Shown: in pieces, positions 11,896 to 25,164 of the stretch | Position numbering within the stretch: position 1 is the stretch's first letter | Layout: every line of letters begins with the position of its first letter | Assembly (NCBI GenBank): GCA_947650365.1 | Contig: OX393551.1 | Location: 2,686,001 to 2,750,000, forward strand | Length of the DNA stretch: 64,000 nucleotides | Source: Chamaelirium japonicum | Lineage: Eukaryota; Streptophyta; Magnoliopsida; Liliales; Melanthiaceae | Direction: 5' to 3' | The notes under the pieces: generated by a model | Seen by the model: the letters and a program-made list of their open reading frames with translations, nothing else | What the model was told of the DNA's origin: nothing | The model's database searches: none | Position numbers and translations under genes: made by a program

Positions 11896-13068
11896 CATTC
11901 TATTTCATTCGTACGATCCATTCTAATTCATTCGCACGATCCATTCTAATTCATTCATACGATCCATTCTAATTGGATCGTATGAATGAATTAGAATGGA
12001 TCGTGCGAATGAATTAGAATGGATCGTACGAATGAAATAGAATGGATTCGCACGAATGTATCCATTCTAATTCATTCATACGATCCATTCTATTTCATTC
12101 ATACGATCCATTCTATTTCATTCGTACGATCCATTCTAATTCATTCGTATGATCCATTCTAATTCATTCGTACCATTCATTCTAATTCAATCCATTCTAA
12201 TTCATTCCATTCTAATTCATTCGCACGATCCATTCGTATTCACTCAAACGATCCGTTCTACTTCATTCATACAATCCATTCTAATTCTTTTGCACGAATG
12301 TATCCATTCTAATTCATTCGTACGATCCATTCTAATTCATTCGTATGATCTATTCTAATTCATTCGCATGATCCATTCTAATTCCTTCGTATGATCCATT
12401 CTAATTCATACGTACGATCTATTCTAATTCATTCATACGATCCATTCTAATTCATTTGCACGATCCATTCTAATTCATTCGCATGATCCATTCTAATTCA
12501 TTCGTACGATCGATTCTAATTCATTCATACGATCCATTCTAATTCATTCGCACGAATGTATCCATTCTAATTTATTTGTACGATCCATTCTAATTCATTC
12601 TTACGATCCATCCTAATTCATTCGCACGAATGTATCCATCCTAATTCATTCGCACGAATGTATCCATTCTAATTCATTCGTACAATCCATTCTATTTCAT
12701 TCGTACGATCCATTCTTACTCATTCGTACGATCCATTCGTATCCATTCTAATTCATTCGTACGATCTATTCTAATTCATTCGTACGATCCATTCTAATTC
12801 ATTAATACGATCCAATCTAATTCATTCATACGATCCATTCTAATTAGATTAGACCGTATACATGAATTAGAATGGATCGTACGAATGAATTAGAATGGAT
12901 CGTACGAATGAGTAAGAATGGATCGTGCGAATGAATTAGAATGGATCGTACGAATGAAATAGAATGGATTCGCACGAATGTATCCATTCTAATTCATTCA
13001 TACGACCCATTCTAATTCATTCGTACGATCCATTCTTACTCATTCATACGATCTATTCTAATTCATTC
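11896..13068. repeat. F-rich segment, distant duplicate of 57700-58050
   Basis: A short F run (11896-11975), R run (11976-12055), then F from 12056 to 12845, R 12850-12970 and F 12975-13068. J1 copies sit at 12040 and 12962. An M2 monomer is at 12230-12254. From about 12480 to 12840 the monomer order matches 57729-58040 about 45 kb away, apart from one extra 28-bp monomer and single-base changes. Confidence 0.85.
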
Positions 13069-14325
13069 GTACGAATGAAATAGAATGGATCGTACGAATG
13101 AATTAGAATAGATTGTGCGAATGGATTAGAATGGATCATACGATTGAGTAAGAATGGATTGTACGAATGAAATAGAATAGATCGCACGAATGAATTAGAA
13201 TGGATCGTATGAATGAATTAGAATGGATCGTGCGAATGAATTAGAATGGATCGTACGAATGAATTAGAATGGATCGTACGAAGGAATTAGAATGGATCGT
13301 ACGAATGAATTAGAATGGATCGTACAAATAAATTAGAATGGATACGAATGGATCGTATGAATGAATTAGAATGGATCGTACGAATGAAATAGAATGGATC
13401 GTACGAAGGAATTAGAATGGATCATATGAATGAATTAGAATGGATCGTATGAATGAAATAGAATGGATCGTACGAATGAATTAGAATGGATTGAATTAGA
13501 ATGAATCGTACGAATGAATTAGAATGGATCGTACGAATGAATTAGAATGGATCGTACGAATGAATTAGAATGGATTGAATTAGAATGAATCGTACGAATG
13601 AATTAGAATGGATCGTGCGAATGAATTAGAATGGATCGTACGAATCGATCGTGCGAATGAAATAGAATGGATCGTATGAATGAATTAGAATGGATCGTGC
13701 GAATGAATTAGAATGGATTGTACGAATATATTAGAATGGATTGAATTAGAATGAATCGTACGAATGAATTAGAATGAATCATACCGTACGAATGAATTAG
13801 AATGGATCATACGAAGGAATTAGAATGGATCGTACGAATGAATTAGAATGGATCGTATGAAGGAATTAGAATGGATCGTACGAAGGAATTAGAATGGATA
13901 GTACGAATGAATTAGAATGGATACCTTCGTGCAAATGAATTAGAATGGATCGTACGAATGAGTAAGAATGGATCGTACGAATGAAATAGAATGGATCGTA
14001 TGAATGAATTAGAATGGATCGTACGAATGAATTAGAATGGATCGTACAAATGAATTAGAATGGATCGTATGAATGAATTTGAATGGATCGTGCGAATGAA
14101 TTATAATGGATCGTACGAATGAAATAGAATGGATACATTCGTGCGAATGAATTAGAATGGATCATCTGAATGAATTAGAATGGATCATTTGAGTGAATGC
14201 GAATGGATCGTGCGAATGAATTAGAATGGATCGTACGAATGAAATAGAATTGATCGTACGAATGGATCGTACGAATGAATTAGAATGGATCGTATGAATG
14301 AATTAGAATGGATACATTCGTGCGA
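13069..14325 (-). repeat. R block, first half of 982-bp composite
   Basis: Contains module M3 (about 13108), a GGATACGAATGG short monomer (about 13340) whose surroundings match 39080-39250, M4 (about 13785), M1 (13919) and an M2 monomer at 14182-14206. The part from about 13830 onward belongs to the 982-bp tandem duplication. Confidence 0.88.
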
Positions 14326-15700
14326 ATCCATTCTATTTCATTCGTACGATCCATTCTAATTCATTCGCACGATCCATTCTAATTCATTCATACGATCCAT
14401 TCTAATTCATTCGTACGATCCATTCTAATTCATTCATACGATCCATTCTAATTCATTCGTACGATCCATTCTAATTCCTTCGTACGATCCATTCTAATTC
14501 ATTCGTATGATCCATTCTAATTCATTCGCACGATCCATTGAATTTGAATGGATACATTCGTGCGAATCCATTCTATTTCATTCGTATGATCCATTCTAAT
14601 TCATTCGCATAATCTATTCTAATTCGTACAATCTATTCTAATTCATTACTATGATCCATTCTAATTCATTCGCACAATATATTCTAATTCATTCATACGA
14701 TCCATTCTAATTCATTCGTACGGTATGATTCATTAGAATGGATCATATGAATGAATTAGAATGGATCGTATGAATGAATTAGAATAGATTGTGCGAATGA
14801 ATTAGAATGGATCGTACGAATGAATTAGAATGGATCGTACGAAGGAATTAGAATGGATCGTACGAAGGAATTAGAATGGATAGTACGAATGAATTAGAAT
14901 GGATACCTTCGTGCAAATAAATTAGAATGGATCGTACGAATGAGTAAGAATGGATTGTACGAATGAAATAGAATGGATCGTATGAATGAATTAGAATGGA
15001 TCGTACGAATGAATTAGAATGGATCGTACGAATGAATTAGAATGGATCGTATGAATGAATTAGAATGGATCGTGCGAATGAATTATAATGGATCGTACGA
15101 ATGAAATAGAATGGATACATTCGTGCGAATGAATTAGAATGGATCATATGAATGAATTAGAATGGATCGTTTGAGTGAATGCGAATGGATCGTGCGAATG
15201 AATTAGAATGGATCATACGAATGAAATAGAATTGATCGTACGAATGGATCGTACGAATGAATTAGAATGGATCGTACGAATGAATTAGAATGGATACATT
15301 CGTGCGAATCCATTCTATTTCATTCGTACGATCCATTCTAATTCATTCGCACGATCCATTCTAATTCATTCATACGATCCATTCTAATTCATTCGTACGA
15401 TCCATTCTAATTCATTCGTACGATCCATTCTAATTCCTTCGTACGATCCATTCTAATTCATTCGCATGATCCATTGAATTAGAATGGATACATTCGTGCG
15501 AATCCATTCTATTTCATTCGTATGATCCAATCTAATTCATTCGCACAATCTATTCTAATTCGTACAATCCATTCTAATTCATTACTACGATCCATTCTAA
15601 TTCATTCGCACAATCTATTCTAATTCATTCGTACGATCCATTCTAATTCATTCGTACGGTATGATTCGTTAGAATGGATCATATGAATGAATTAGAATGG
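13830..15700. repeat. 982-bp composite tandem duplication with junctions
   Basis: Module M1 occurs at 13919 and 14901, and J1 at 14306 and 15288, both 982 bp apart. Rare variants (TATAATGG, CATTTGAG or CGTTTGAG M2 monomer, GAATTGATCG) follow in the same order. Further right, a second J1 pair (14546 and 15482) and GGTATGATTC F-to-R joins (about 14720 and 15660) are shared, with the shift reduced to 936 bp by loss of two monomers. Each unit carries its own two R-to-F switches, so inverted blocks were copied as a set. Confidence 0.88.
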
Positions 15701-16520
15701 ATCGTACGAATGAATTAGAATGGATCGTACGAATGAATTAGAATGGATCGTATGCATGAATTAGAATGGATCGTGCGAATGAATTAGAATGGATCGTACG
15801 AATGAATTAGAATGGATCGTACAAATGAATTAGAATAGATCGTATGAATGAATTAGATTGGATCGTATTAATGAATTAGAATGGATCGTACGAATGAATT
15901 AGCATGGATTGAATTAGAATGAATCGTACGAATGAATTAGAATGAATCATACCGTACGAATGAATTAGAATGGATCATACGAAGGAATTAGAATGGATCG
16001 TATGAATGAATTAGAATGGATCGTACGAATGAAATAGAATGGATCGTATGAATGAATTAGAATGGATCGTGCGAATAAATTACAATGGATCGTATGAATG
16101 AATTAGAATGGATCGTACGAAAGAATTAGAATAGATAGTGCGAATGAATTAGAATGGATCGTACGAATGAATTAGAATGGATCGTACAAATGAATTAGAA
16201 TAGATTGTGCGAATGAATTAGAATGGATCGTACGAATGAATTTGAATGGATCGTGCGAATGAATTAGAATGGATCGTACGAATGAATTAGAATCGATTGT
16301 GCGAATGAATTAGAATGGATCGTACGAATGAATTAGAATGGATCGTATGAATGAATTAGAATGGATCGTATGCATGAATTAGAATGGATCGTGCGAATGA
16401 ATTAGAATGGATCGTACGAATGAATTAGAATGGATCATACGAAGGAATTAGAATGGATCGTATGAATGAATTAGAATGGATCGTGCGAATGAATTAGAAT
16501 GGATCGTACAAATGAAATAG
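15666..16520 (-). repeat. R block ending in J1
   Basis: About 37 monomers with M4 (about 15945), a GTATGCATG variant seen twice (about 15750 and 16365) and the typical three-monomer approach to J1 at 16520-16547. Confidence 0.88.
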
Positions 16521-16529
16521 AATGGATTC

Positions 16530-18399
16530 GCACGAATGTATCCATTCTAATTCATTCATACGATCCATTCTAATTCATTCATACGATCCATTCTATTTCA
16601 TTCGTATGATCCATTCTTACTCATTCGTACGATCCATTCTAATTCATTTGCATGATCCATTCTAATTCATTCATACGATCCATTCAAATTTCTTCGTACG
16701 ATCCATTCTAATTCATTCGTACGATCCATTCTAATTCATTCGCACGATCCATTCTAATTCATGCATACGATCCATTCTAATTCATTACTACAATCCATTC
16801 TAATTCATTCATACGATCCATTCTAATTCCTTCGTATGATCCATTCTAATTTATTCGCACGATCCATTCTAATTCATTCGTACGATCCATTCTAATTCAT
16901 TCGTACGATCCATTCTAATTCATTCGCACGAATGTATCCATTCTAATTCATTCGTACAATCCATTCTTACTCATTCGTAATGAATTAGAATGGATACATT
17001 CGTGCAAAAGAATTAGAATGGATTGTATGAATGAATTAGAATGGATCATGCAAATGAATTAGAATGGATTGTGCGAATGAATTAGAATGGATCGTACGAA
17101 TGAATTAGAATAGATCATACGTATGAATTAGAATGGATACATTCGTGCGAATGAATTAGAATAGATCGTGCGAATGAATTAGAATGGATCGTACGAATGA
17201 ATTAGAATGGATCGTACGAAGGAATTAGAATGGATACACGATCCAGATCCATTCTAATTCATTCGCACGATCCATTCTAATTCATTCGTACGATCCATTC
17301 TAACTCATTCGCATGATCCATTCTAATTCATTCGCACGATCCATTCTAATTCATTCGCACGATACATTCTAATTCATTCGTACGATCCATTCTAATTTAT
17401 TCGCACAATCCATTCTTACTCATTCGTACGATCCATTCTAATTCATTTGCACGAAGGTATCCATTCTAATTCATTCGTACTATCCATTCTAATTCCTTCA
17501 TACGATCCATTCTAATTCCTTCGTACGATCCATTCTAATTCATTCGTACGATCCATTCTAATTCATTCATACGATCCATTCTAATTTATTCGCACGATCC
17601 ATTCTAATTCATTCTTACTCAATCGTATGAATGAATTAGAGTAGATACATTCGTACAAATGAATTAGAATGGATCGTACGAATGAATTAGAATGGATACA
17701 TTCGTGCGAATGAATTAGAATGGATCGTATGAATGAATTAGAATGGATCGTATGAATGAATTTGAAAGGATACATCCGAATTCATTCGTACGATCCATTC
17801 TAATTCATGCGCACAATCCATTCTAATTCATTCGTACGATCCATTCTAATTCATTCATACAATCCATTCTACTTCTTTTGCACGAAAGTATCCATTCTAA
17901 TTCATTCGTACGATCCATTCTAATTCATTCATACAATCCATTCTAATTCATTCTAATCCATTCTAATTCATTCGTACGATCCATTCTAATTCATTCGCAC
18001 AATCTATTCTAATTCCTTCGTACGATCCATTCTAATTCATTCGCACAATCTATTCTAATTCATTCGAACGATCCATTCTAATTCATTCGTACGATCCATT
18101 CTAATTCATTCGTACGATCCATTCTAATTCATTCGCACGATCCATTCTTATTCATTCGCACGATCCATTCTAATTCATTAGCATGATCCATTCTAATTCA
18201 TTCGTATGATCCATTCTTACTCATTCGTACGATCCATTCTAATTCATTCGTTCGATCCATTCTAATTCATTCGTACGATCCATTCTAATTCATTCGCACG
18301 ATCCATTCTACTTCATGCATTCGATCCAATCTAATTCATTCATACGATCCATTCTAATTCATTCGCACGAATGTATCCATTCTAATTCATACGTACAGG
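16530..18399. repeat. Alternating F and R blocks
   Basis: F 16530-16975, R 16978-17235, F 17245-17620, R 17622-17775, F 17778-18395. The switches are J2 (17227) and J3 (about 17765). The F-to-R join CATTCGTAATGAATTAG near 16975 recurs at about 47485. A partial copy of the 240-bp unit (GTTCGATCC at 18250) ends at an unusual ACAGGTATG break near 18395. Confidence 0.85.
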
Positions 18400-19125
18400 T
18401 ATGAATGAATTAGAATGGATCGTACGAATGAGTAAGTATGGATCGTACGAATGAATTAGAATGGATTGAATTAGAATGAATCGTACGAATGAATTAGAAT
18501 GGATCGTACAAATGAATTAGAATGGATCGTGCTAATGAATTAGAATGGATCGTACGAATGAATTAGAATGGATCGTATGAATGAATTAGAATGGATACAT
18601 TCGTGCAAAAGAATTAGAATGGATTGTATGAATGAATTAGAATGGATCGTGCGAATGAATTAGAATGGATCGTACGAATGAATTAGAATGGATCGTATGA
18701 ATGAATTAGAAAGGATCATAGTAATGAATTAGAATGGATCCTACGAATGAATTAGAATGGATCGTATGAATGAATTAGAATGGATCGTACGAATGAATTA
18801 GAATGGATTGAATTAGAATGAATCGTACGAATGAATTAGAATGGATCGTACGAATGAATTAGAATGGATCGTGCTAATGAATTAGAATGGATCGTACGAA
18901 TGAATTAGAATGGATCGTATGAATGAATTAGAATGGATACATTCGTGCAAAAGAATTAGAATGGATTGTACGAATGAATTAGAATGGATCGTGCGAATGA
19001 ATTAGAATGGATCGTACGAATGAATTAGAATGGATCGTATGAATGAATTAGAATGGATCGTAGTAATGAATTAGAATGGATCCTATGAATGAATTAGAAT
19101 AGATTGTGCGAATGAATTAGAATGG
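18400..19125 (-). repeat. R block with 342-bp tandem
   Basis: The 15-bp monomer at 18461 and the GTGCAAAAG 28-bp monomer at about 18601 recur at 18803 and 18943, exactly 342 bp later. The period equals thirteen 23-mers plus one 15-mer plus one 28-mer. GTGCTAATG and GTAGTAATG variants are shared. It ends at J2 (about 19119). Confidence 0.86.
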
Positions 19126-19134
19126 ATCTGGATC

Positions 19135-20437
19135 GTGTATCCATTCTAATTCATTCATACGACCCATTCTAATTCATTCGTACGATCCATTCTAATTCAT
19201 TCGCACGATCCATTCTAATTCATTCATACGATCCATTCTAATTCATTCATACAATCCATTCTAATTCTTTTGCACGAATGTATCCATTCTAATTCATTCG
19301 TTCGATCCATTCTAATTCATTCATACAATCCATTCTAATTCATTCTAATCCATTCTAATTCATTCGTACGATCCATTCTAATTCATTCGCACAATCTATT
19401 GTAATTCATTCGTACGATCCATTCTAATTCATTCGTACGATCCATTCTATTTCATTCGTACGATCCTTTCTAATTCATTCGCACAATCTATTCTAATTCA
19501 TTCGTACGATCCATTCTAATTCATTCGTACGATCCATTCTATTTCATTCGTACGATCCATTCTAATTTATTCGCATGATCCATTCTAATTCATTCATACG
19601 ATCCATTCTAATTCATTCATACGATCCATTCTAATTCATTCGTACGATCCATTCTAATTCATTCGTACAATCTATTCTAATTCATTCGTACGAATGTATC
19701 CACTATAATTCATTCATACGATCCATCCTAATTCATTTGTACGAATGTATCCACTCTAATTGATTCATACGATCCATTCTAATTCATTCGCCCGAATGTA
19801 TCCATTCCAATTCATTCGTACGATCCATTCTAATTTATTCGCACAATCTATTCTAATTCATTCGTACGATCAATTCTTATTCATTAGCATGATCCATTCT
19901 AATTCATTCGTACGATCTATTCTAATTCATTCGTACGATCCATTCTAACTCATTCGCACGATCCATTCTAATTCTTTCGTACAATCCATTCTATTTCATT
20001 CGCTTGATCCATTCTAATTCATTCATACGATCCATTCTAATTCATTCGTACGATCCATTATAATTCATTCATACGATCCATTCTAATTCATTCGCACAAT
20101 CTATTCTAATTCATTCGTACGATCCATTCTAATTCATTCGCACGATCCATTCTAATTCATTCATACGATCCATTCTAATTCATTCGTACGATCTATTCTA
20201 TTTCATTCATACAATCCATTCTTACTCAATCGTACTATCCATTCTAATTCCTTCGTACGATCCATTCTAATTCCATCGTACGATCCATTCTAATTCATTC
20301 GTACGATCCATTCTAATTCCTTCGTATGATCCATTCTAATTCATTCGTACGGTATGATTCATTCTAATTCATTCGTACGATTCATTCTAATTCAATCCAT
20401 TCTATTTCATTCGTACGATCCATTCTTGCTCATTCGT
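19135..20437 (+). repeat. F block, about 1.3 kb
   Basis: About 56 monomers. The right part (about 20100-20450) matches 22140-22490 in the order of rare variants (CAATCGTACTATCC, CCTTCG pairs, GGTATGATTC, 15-bp monomer), a shift of about 2,040 bp. It ends in a turn-around at CTCATTCGTGCGAATG. Confidence 0.88.
20350..20402. repeat. Module M4 (GGTATGATTC plus 15-bp monomer)
   Basis: In F: CGTACGGTATGATTC, a GATTCATTC monomer, then the 15-bp monomer TCTAATTCAATCCAT, which lacks exactly the 8-bp core. F copies near 20350, 22385, 24725, 27225, 34970, 36395, 43775, 44230, 48570 (start only), 53300, 57105, 58205. R copies (GAATCATACCGTACG) near 9885, 11275, 13785, 15945, 23910, 29065, 31310, 45605, 49725. 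Truncated ones mark F-to-R switches at about 14720 and 15660. Confidence 0.84.
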
Positions 20438-20439
20438 GC

Positions 20440-21008
20440 GAATGAATTAGAATGGATCGTACGAATGAATTAGAATGGATACGAATGGATCGTACGAATG
20501 AGTAAGAATGGATCGTACGAATGAAATAGAATAGATTGTACGAATGAATTAGAATGGATCATACGAATGAATTAGAATGGATTCATTCGTGCGAATGAAT
20601 TAGAATGGATCGTACGAATGAGTAAAACGGATCGTGCGAATGAATTAGAATGGATCGTACGAATGAAATAGAATGGATTGTACGAATGAGATAGAATGGA
20701 TCGTACGAATAAATTAGAATGGATACATTCATGCGAATGAATTAGAATCGATCATACGAATGAATTAGAATGGATTCATTCGTGCGAATAAATTAGAATG
20801 GATCGTACGAATGAGTAAGAATGGATCGTACGAATGAATTAGAATGGATCGTATGTATGAATTAGAATGGATTGAATTAGAATGGATTGTACGAATGAGA
20901 TAGAATGGATCGTGCGAATGAATTAGAATGGATCGTACGAATGAATTAGAATGGATTGTACAAATGAGATAGAATGGATCGTATGAATGAATTAGAATGG
21001 ATACATTC
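20440..21008 (-). repeat. R block ending in J3
   Basis: Contains a GGATACGAATGG short monomer (about 20470), repeated GAGATAG monomers and the J3 junction at about 21000. The last 60 bp and the junction are nearly repeated at 22586-22650. Confidence 0.88.
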
Positions 21009-21025
21009 GAATTCATTCGTACGAT
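20995..21025. repeat. J3, switch junction with GAATTC centre
   Basis: A GGATACATTCGAATTCATTCG join. Copies in this sense are near 4715, 17765, 21000, 22638, 30605, 41845 and 42165. Reverse-complement copies (GAATGAATTCGAATGTATCC type) are near 20, 2735, 30430 and 42510. Several have AAAGGATACATCC. The turn lies in CGAATTCATTCG, not in the TCGTACGA core. Confidence 0.84.
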
Positions 21026-22478
21026 CCATTCTAATTCATTCGTACGATCCATTCTAATTCATTCGTACGATCCATTCTTACTCATTCGTACGATCCATTC
21101 TAATTCATTCGTTCGATCCATTCAAATTCATTCGTACGATCCATTCTAATTCATTCGCACGATCCATTCTAATTCATGCATACGGTCCAATCTAATTCAT
21201 TCATACGATCCATTCTAATTCATTCGCACGAATGTATCCATTCTAATTCATTCGTACGATCCATTCTAATTCATTCGCACGATCCATTCTAATTCATTCA
21301 TACAATCCATTCTAATTCTTTTGCACGAATATATCCATTCTAATTCATTCGTTCGATCCATTCTAATTCATTCGTACGATCCATTCTAATTCATTCGCAC
21401 GATCCATTCTAATTCATGCATACGATCCAATCTAATTCATTCATACGATCCATTCTAATTCATTCGCACGAATGTATCCATTCTAATTCATTCGTACGAT
21501 CCATTCTAATTCATTCGTACGATCTATTCTAATTCATTCATACGATCTATTCTAATTTATTCGCACGATCCATTCTAATTCCTTCATATGATCCATTCTA
21601 ATTCATTCGTACGATATGATTCATTCTAATTCATTCGTATGATTCATTCTAATTCAATCCATTCTAATTCATTTGTATGATCCATTCTAATTCATTCGTA
21701 CGATCCATTCTAATTCATTCGTATGATTCATTCTAATTCAATCCATTCGAATTCATTCGTACGATCCATTCTTACTCATTCGTACGATCCATTCTAATTC
21801 ATTCGCACGAATGAATCCATTCTAGTTCATTCGTATGATCCATTCTAATTCATTCGCATGAATTATCCATTCTAAGTCATTCGTATGATCCATTCTATCT
21901 CATTCGTACAATCCATTCTATTTCATTCGTACGATCCATTCTAATTCATTCGCACGATCCATTCTAATTCATTCACATGATCCATTCTAATTCATTCGTA
22001 CGATCGATTCTAATTCATTCATACGATCCATTCTAATTTATTCACACGATCCATTCTAATTCATTCATACGATCCATTCTAATTCATTCATATGATCCAT
22101 TCTAATTCATAAGTATGATCAATTCTAATTCATTCGCACAATCTATTCTAATTCATTCGTACGATCCATTCTAATTCATTCGCACGATCCATTCTAATTC
22201 ATTCATACGATCCATACTAATTCATTCGTACGATCTATTCTATTTCATTCGTACAATCTATTCTTACTCAATCGTACTATCCATTCTAATTCCTTCGTAC
22301 GATCCATTCTAATTCCTTCGTGCGATCCATTCTAATTCATTCGTACGATCCATTCTAATTCCTTCGTATGATCTATTCTAATTCATTCATACAGTATGAT
22401 TCATTCTAATTCATTCGTACGATTCATTCTAATTCAATCCATTCTATTTCATTCGTACGATCCATTCTTACTCATTCG
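21010..22478 (+). repeat. F block, duplicated at 34410-35515
   Basis: It starts with the 240-bp tandem, then continues through GGTATG/GATATG, two 15-bp monomers, a GCACGAATGAATCC 28-mer, a GCATGAATTATCC monomer and TAAGTC and CTATCTC variants. The same ordered series occurs at about 34410-35480, and its second half at 37590-38030. This segmental duplication exceeds 1 kb, and the copies are about 13.4 and 15.9 kb away. Confidence 0.9.
21111..21590 (+). repeat. 240-bp higher-order tandem (copy set 1)
   Basis: GTTCGATCC occurs at 21111 and 21351, 240 bp apart. The unit is ten monomers in fixed order: eight 23-mers and two 28-mers, marked by ATGCATACG, GATCCAATC and TTCTTTTGCACG. The second unit is complete or nearly so to about 21590. 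Confidence 0.88.
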
Positions 22479-22479
22479 T

Positions 22480-23604
22480 GCGAATGAATTAGAATGGATC
22501 GTACGAATGAATTAGAATGGATCGTACGAATGAATTAGAATGGATTCATTCGTGCGAATGAATTAGAATGGATCGTACGAATGAATTAGAATGGATTGTA
22601 CGAATGAGATAGAATGGATCGTATGAATGAATTAGAATGGATACATTCGAATTCATTCGTACGATCCATTCTAATTCATTCGTACGATCCATTCTAATTC
22701 ATTCGTACGATCCATTCTTACTCATTCGTACGATCCATTCTAATTCATTCGTTCGATCCATTCGTATCCATTCTAATTCATTCATACGATCCATTCTAAT
22801 TCATTCGCACGATTCATTCTAATTAAATCCATTCTAATTCATTCTTACGATCCATTCTTACTCATTCGTACGATCCATTCTAATTCATTCGCACAATCCA
22901 TTCTAATTCTATCCATTCTAATTCATTCGTACGATCCATTCTTACTCATTCGTACAATCCATTCTAATTCATTCGCACAATCCATTCTAATTCATTTTCA
23001 CGAAGGTATCCATTCTAATTCACTCGTACTATCCATTCTAATTCCTTCGTACGATCCATTATGAATGAATTAGAATGGATCGTGCGAATGAATTAGAATG
23101 GATCGTGCGAATGAATTAGAATGGATCGTGCGAATGAAATAGAATGGATTCGCACGAATGTATCCATTCTAATTCATTCGTACGATCCATTCTATCTCAT
23201 TCGTACAATCCATTCTATTTCATTCATACGATCCATTCTAATTCATTCATACGATCCATTCTAATTTATTCGCACGATCCATTCTAATTCATTCATACGA
23301 TCCATTCTAATTCATTCATATGATTCATTCTAATTCATTCGCACGATCCATTCTAATTCATTCGTACGATCCAATCTAATTCATTCGCACGATCCAGTCT
23401 AATTCATTCGCACGATCCATTCTAATTCAATCCATTCTAATTCATTCCATTCTAATTCATTCGCACGATCCATTCGCATTCACTCAAACGATCCATTCTA
23501 ATTCATTCATTCAATCCATTCTAATTCATTCATACGATCCATTCTAATTCATTCGTACGATCCATTCTAATTCATTCATACAATCTATTCTAACTCATTC
23601 GTAG
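22480..23604. repeat. Short R/F blocks
   Basis: R 22480-22645 ends in J3 (about 22638), F 22648-23060, R 23062-23150 ends in J1 (23142), F 23160-23604. An M1 copy is at 22996 and an M2 monomer at 23470-23494. The right end begins the segmental duplication shared with 28590-29950. Confidence 0.85.
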
Positions 23605-24800
23605 GATCGTGCGAATGAATTAGAATGGATCGTGCGAATGAGTTAGAATAGATCGTACGAATGAATTAGAATGGATCGTACGAATGAATTAGAATGGATC
23701 GTACGAATGAATTAGAAAGGATACATTCGTACAAATGAATTAGAATGGATCGTACCAATGAATTAGAGTGGATACATTCGTACAAATGAATTAGAATGGA
23801 ACGTACGAATGAATTAGAATGGATCGTACGAATGAATTAGAATGGATCGTACGAATGAATTTGAATGGATTGAATTAGAATGAATCGTACGAATGAATTA
23901 GAATGAATCATACCGTACGAATGAATTAGAATGGATCATACGAAGGAATTAGAATGGATACATTCGCACGAAGGAATTAGAATGGATCGTACGAAGGAAT
24001 TAGAATGAATAGTACGAATGAAGTAGAATGGATACCTTCGTGCAAATGAATTAGAATGGATCGTACGAATGAGTAAGAATGGATCGTACGAATAAATTAG
24101 AATGGATTGTACGAATGAATTAGAATGGATCTTACGAATGAATTAGAATGGAACGTATAGATTGTGCGAATGAATTAGAATGGATCGTACGAATGAATTA
24201 GAATGGATCGTGCGAATGAATTAGAATGGATCGCACGAATATATCCATTCTAATTCATTCATACGATCCATTCTAATTCATTCGTACGATCCATTCTTAC
24301 TCATTCGTACGATCCATTCTAATTCATTCGCACGAATGAATCCATTCTAATTCATTCGTATGATCCATTCTAATTCATTCGCATGAATGTATCCATTCTA
24401 ATTCATTCATACAATCCATTCTAATTCATTAATACGGTCCAATCTAATTCATTCGTACGATCCATTCTAATCCATTCGTATTCATTCGCATGGATTGAAT
24501 TAGAATGGATCGTACAAATGAATTAGAATGGATCGTACGAATGAATTAGAATGGATCGTACGAATGAGTAAGAATGGATCGTGCGAATGAATTAGAATGG
24601 ATACATTCGTGCGAATCCATTCTATTTCATTCGTACGATCCATTCTAATTCATTCGCACGATCCATTTTAATTCATTCATACGATCCATTCTACTTCATT
24701 CGTATGATCCATTCTAATTCATTCATACGGTATGATTCATTCTAATTCATTCGTACGATTCATTCTAATTCAATCCATTCTAATTCATTCGTACGATCCA
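23405..24800. repeat. Segmental duplication SD1, copy A
   Basis: About 1.4 kb of F-R-F-R-F structure. In order: 15-bp monomer, CATTCCATTC join, M2, CGTAGGATCGTGCG switch, 28-mers, M4, M1 (24030), GGAACGTATAGATTG break, GATCGCACGAATATATCC junction, GCATGGATTGAATTAG switch, J1 (24595) and a GGTATG F block. The same order occurs at 28590-29950, shifted by 5,182 bp at the left and 5,159 bp at the right, a one-monomer difference. Confidence 0.9.
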
Positions 24801-25160
24801 TTCTAATTCATTCGTACGATCCATTCTAATTCCTTCGTACGATCCATTCTAATTCATTCGTACGATCCATTCTAATTCATTCGTACAATCCATTCTAATT
24901 CATTCGTGCGATCCATTCTAATTCCTTCGTACGATCCATTTTAATTCATTCGCACGATCCATTCTAATTCATTCATACGATCCATTGCAATTTATTCGCA
25001 TGATCCATTCTAATTCATTCATACGATCCATTCTAATTCAATCATATGATCCATTCTAATTCATTCGCATGATCCATTCTAATTCATTCGTACGATCCAT
25101 TCTAATTCATGCATACGATCCATTCTAATTCATTCGTACAATCCATTCTAATTCTTTTGC
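24620..25160 (+). repeat. F block after J1
   Basis: About 23 monomers, including a GGTATGATTC series and a TTGCAATTTATTCG variant. It turns around at TTTTGCACGAATGAATTAG near 25160. Confidence 0.87.
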
Positions 25161-25164
25161 ACGA

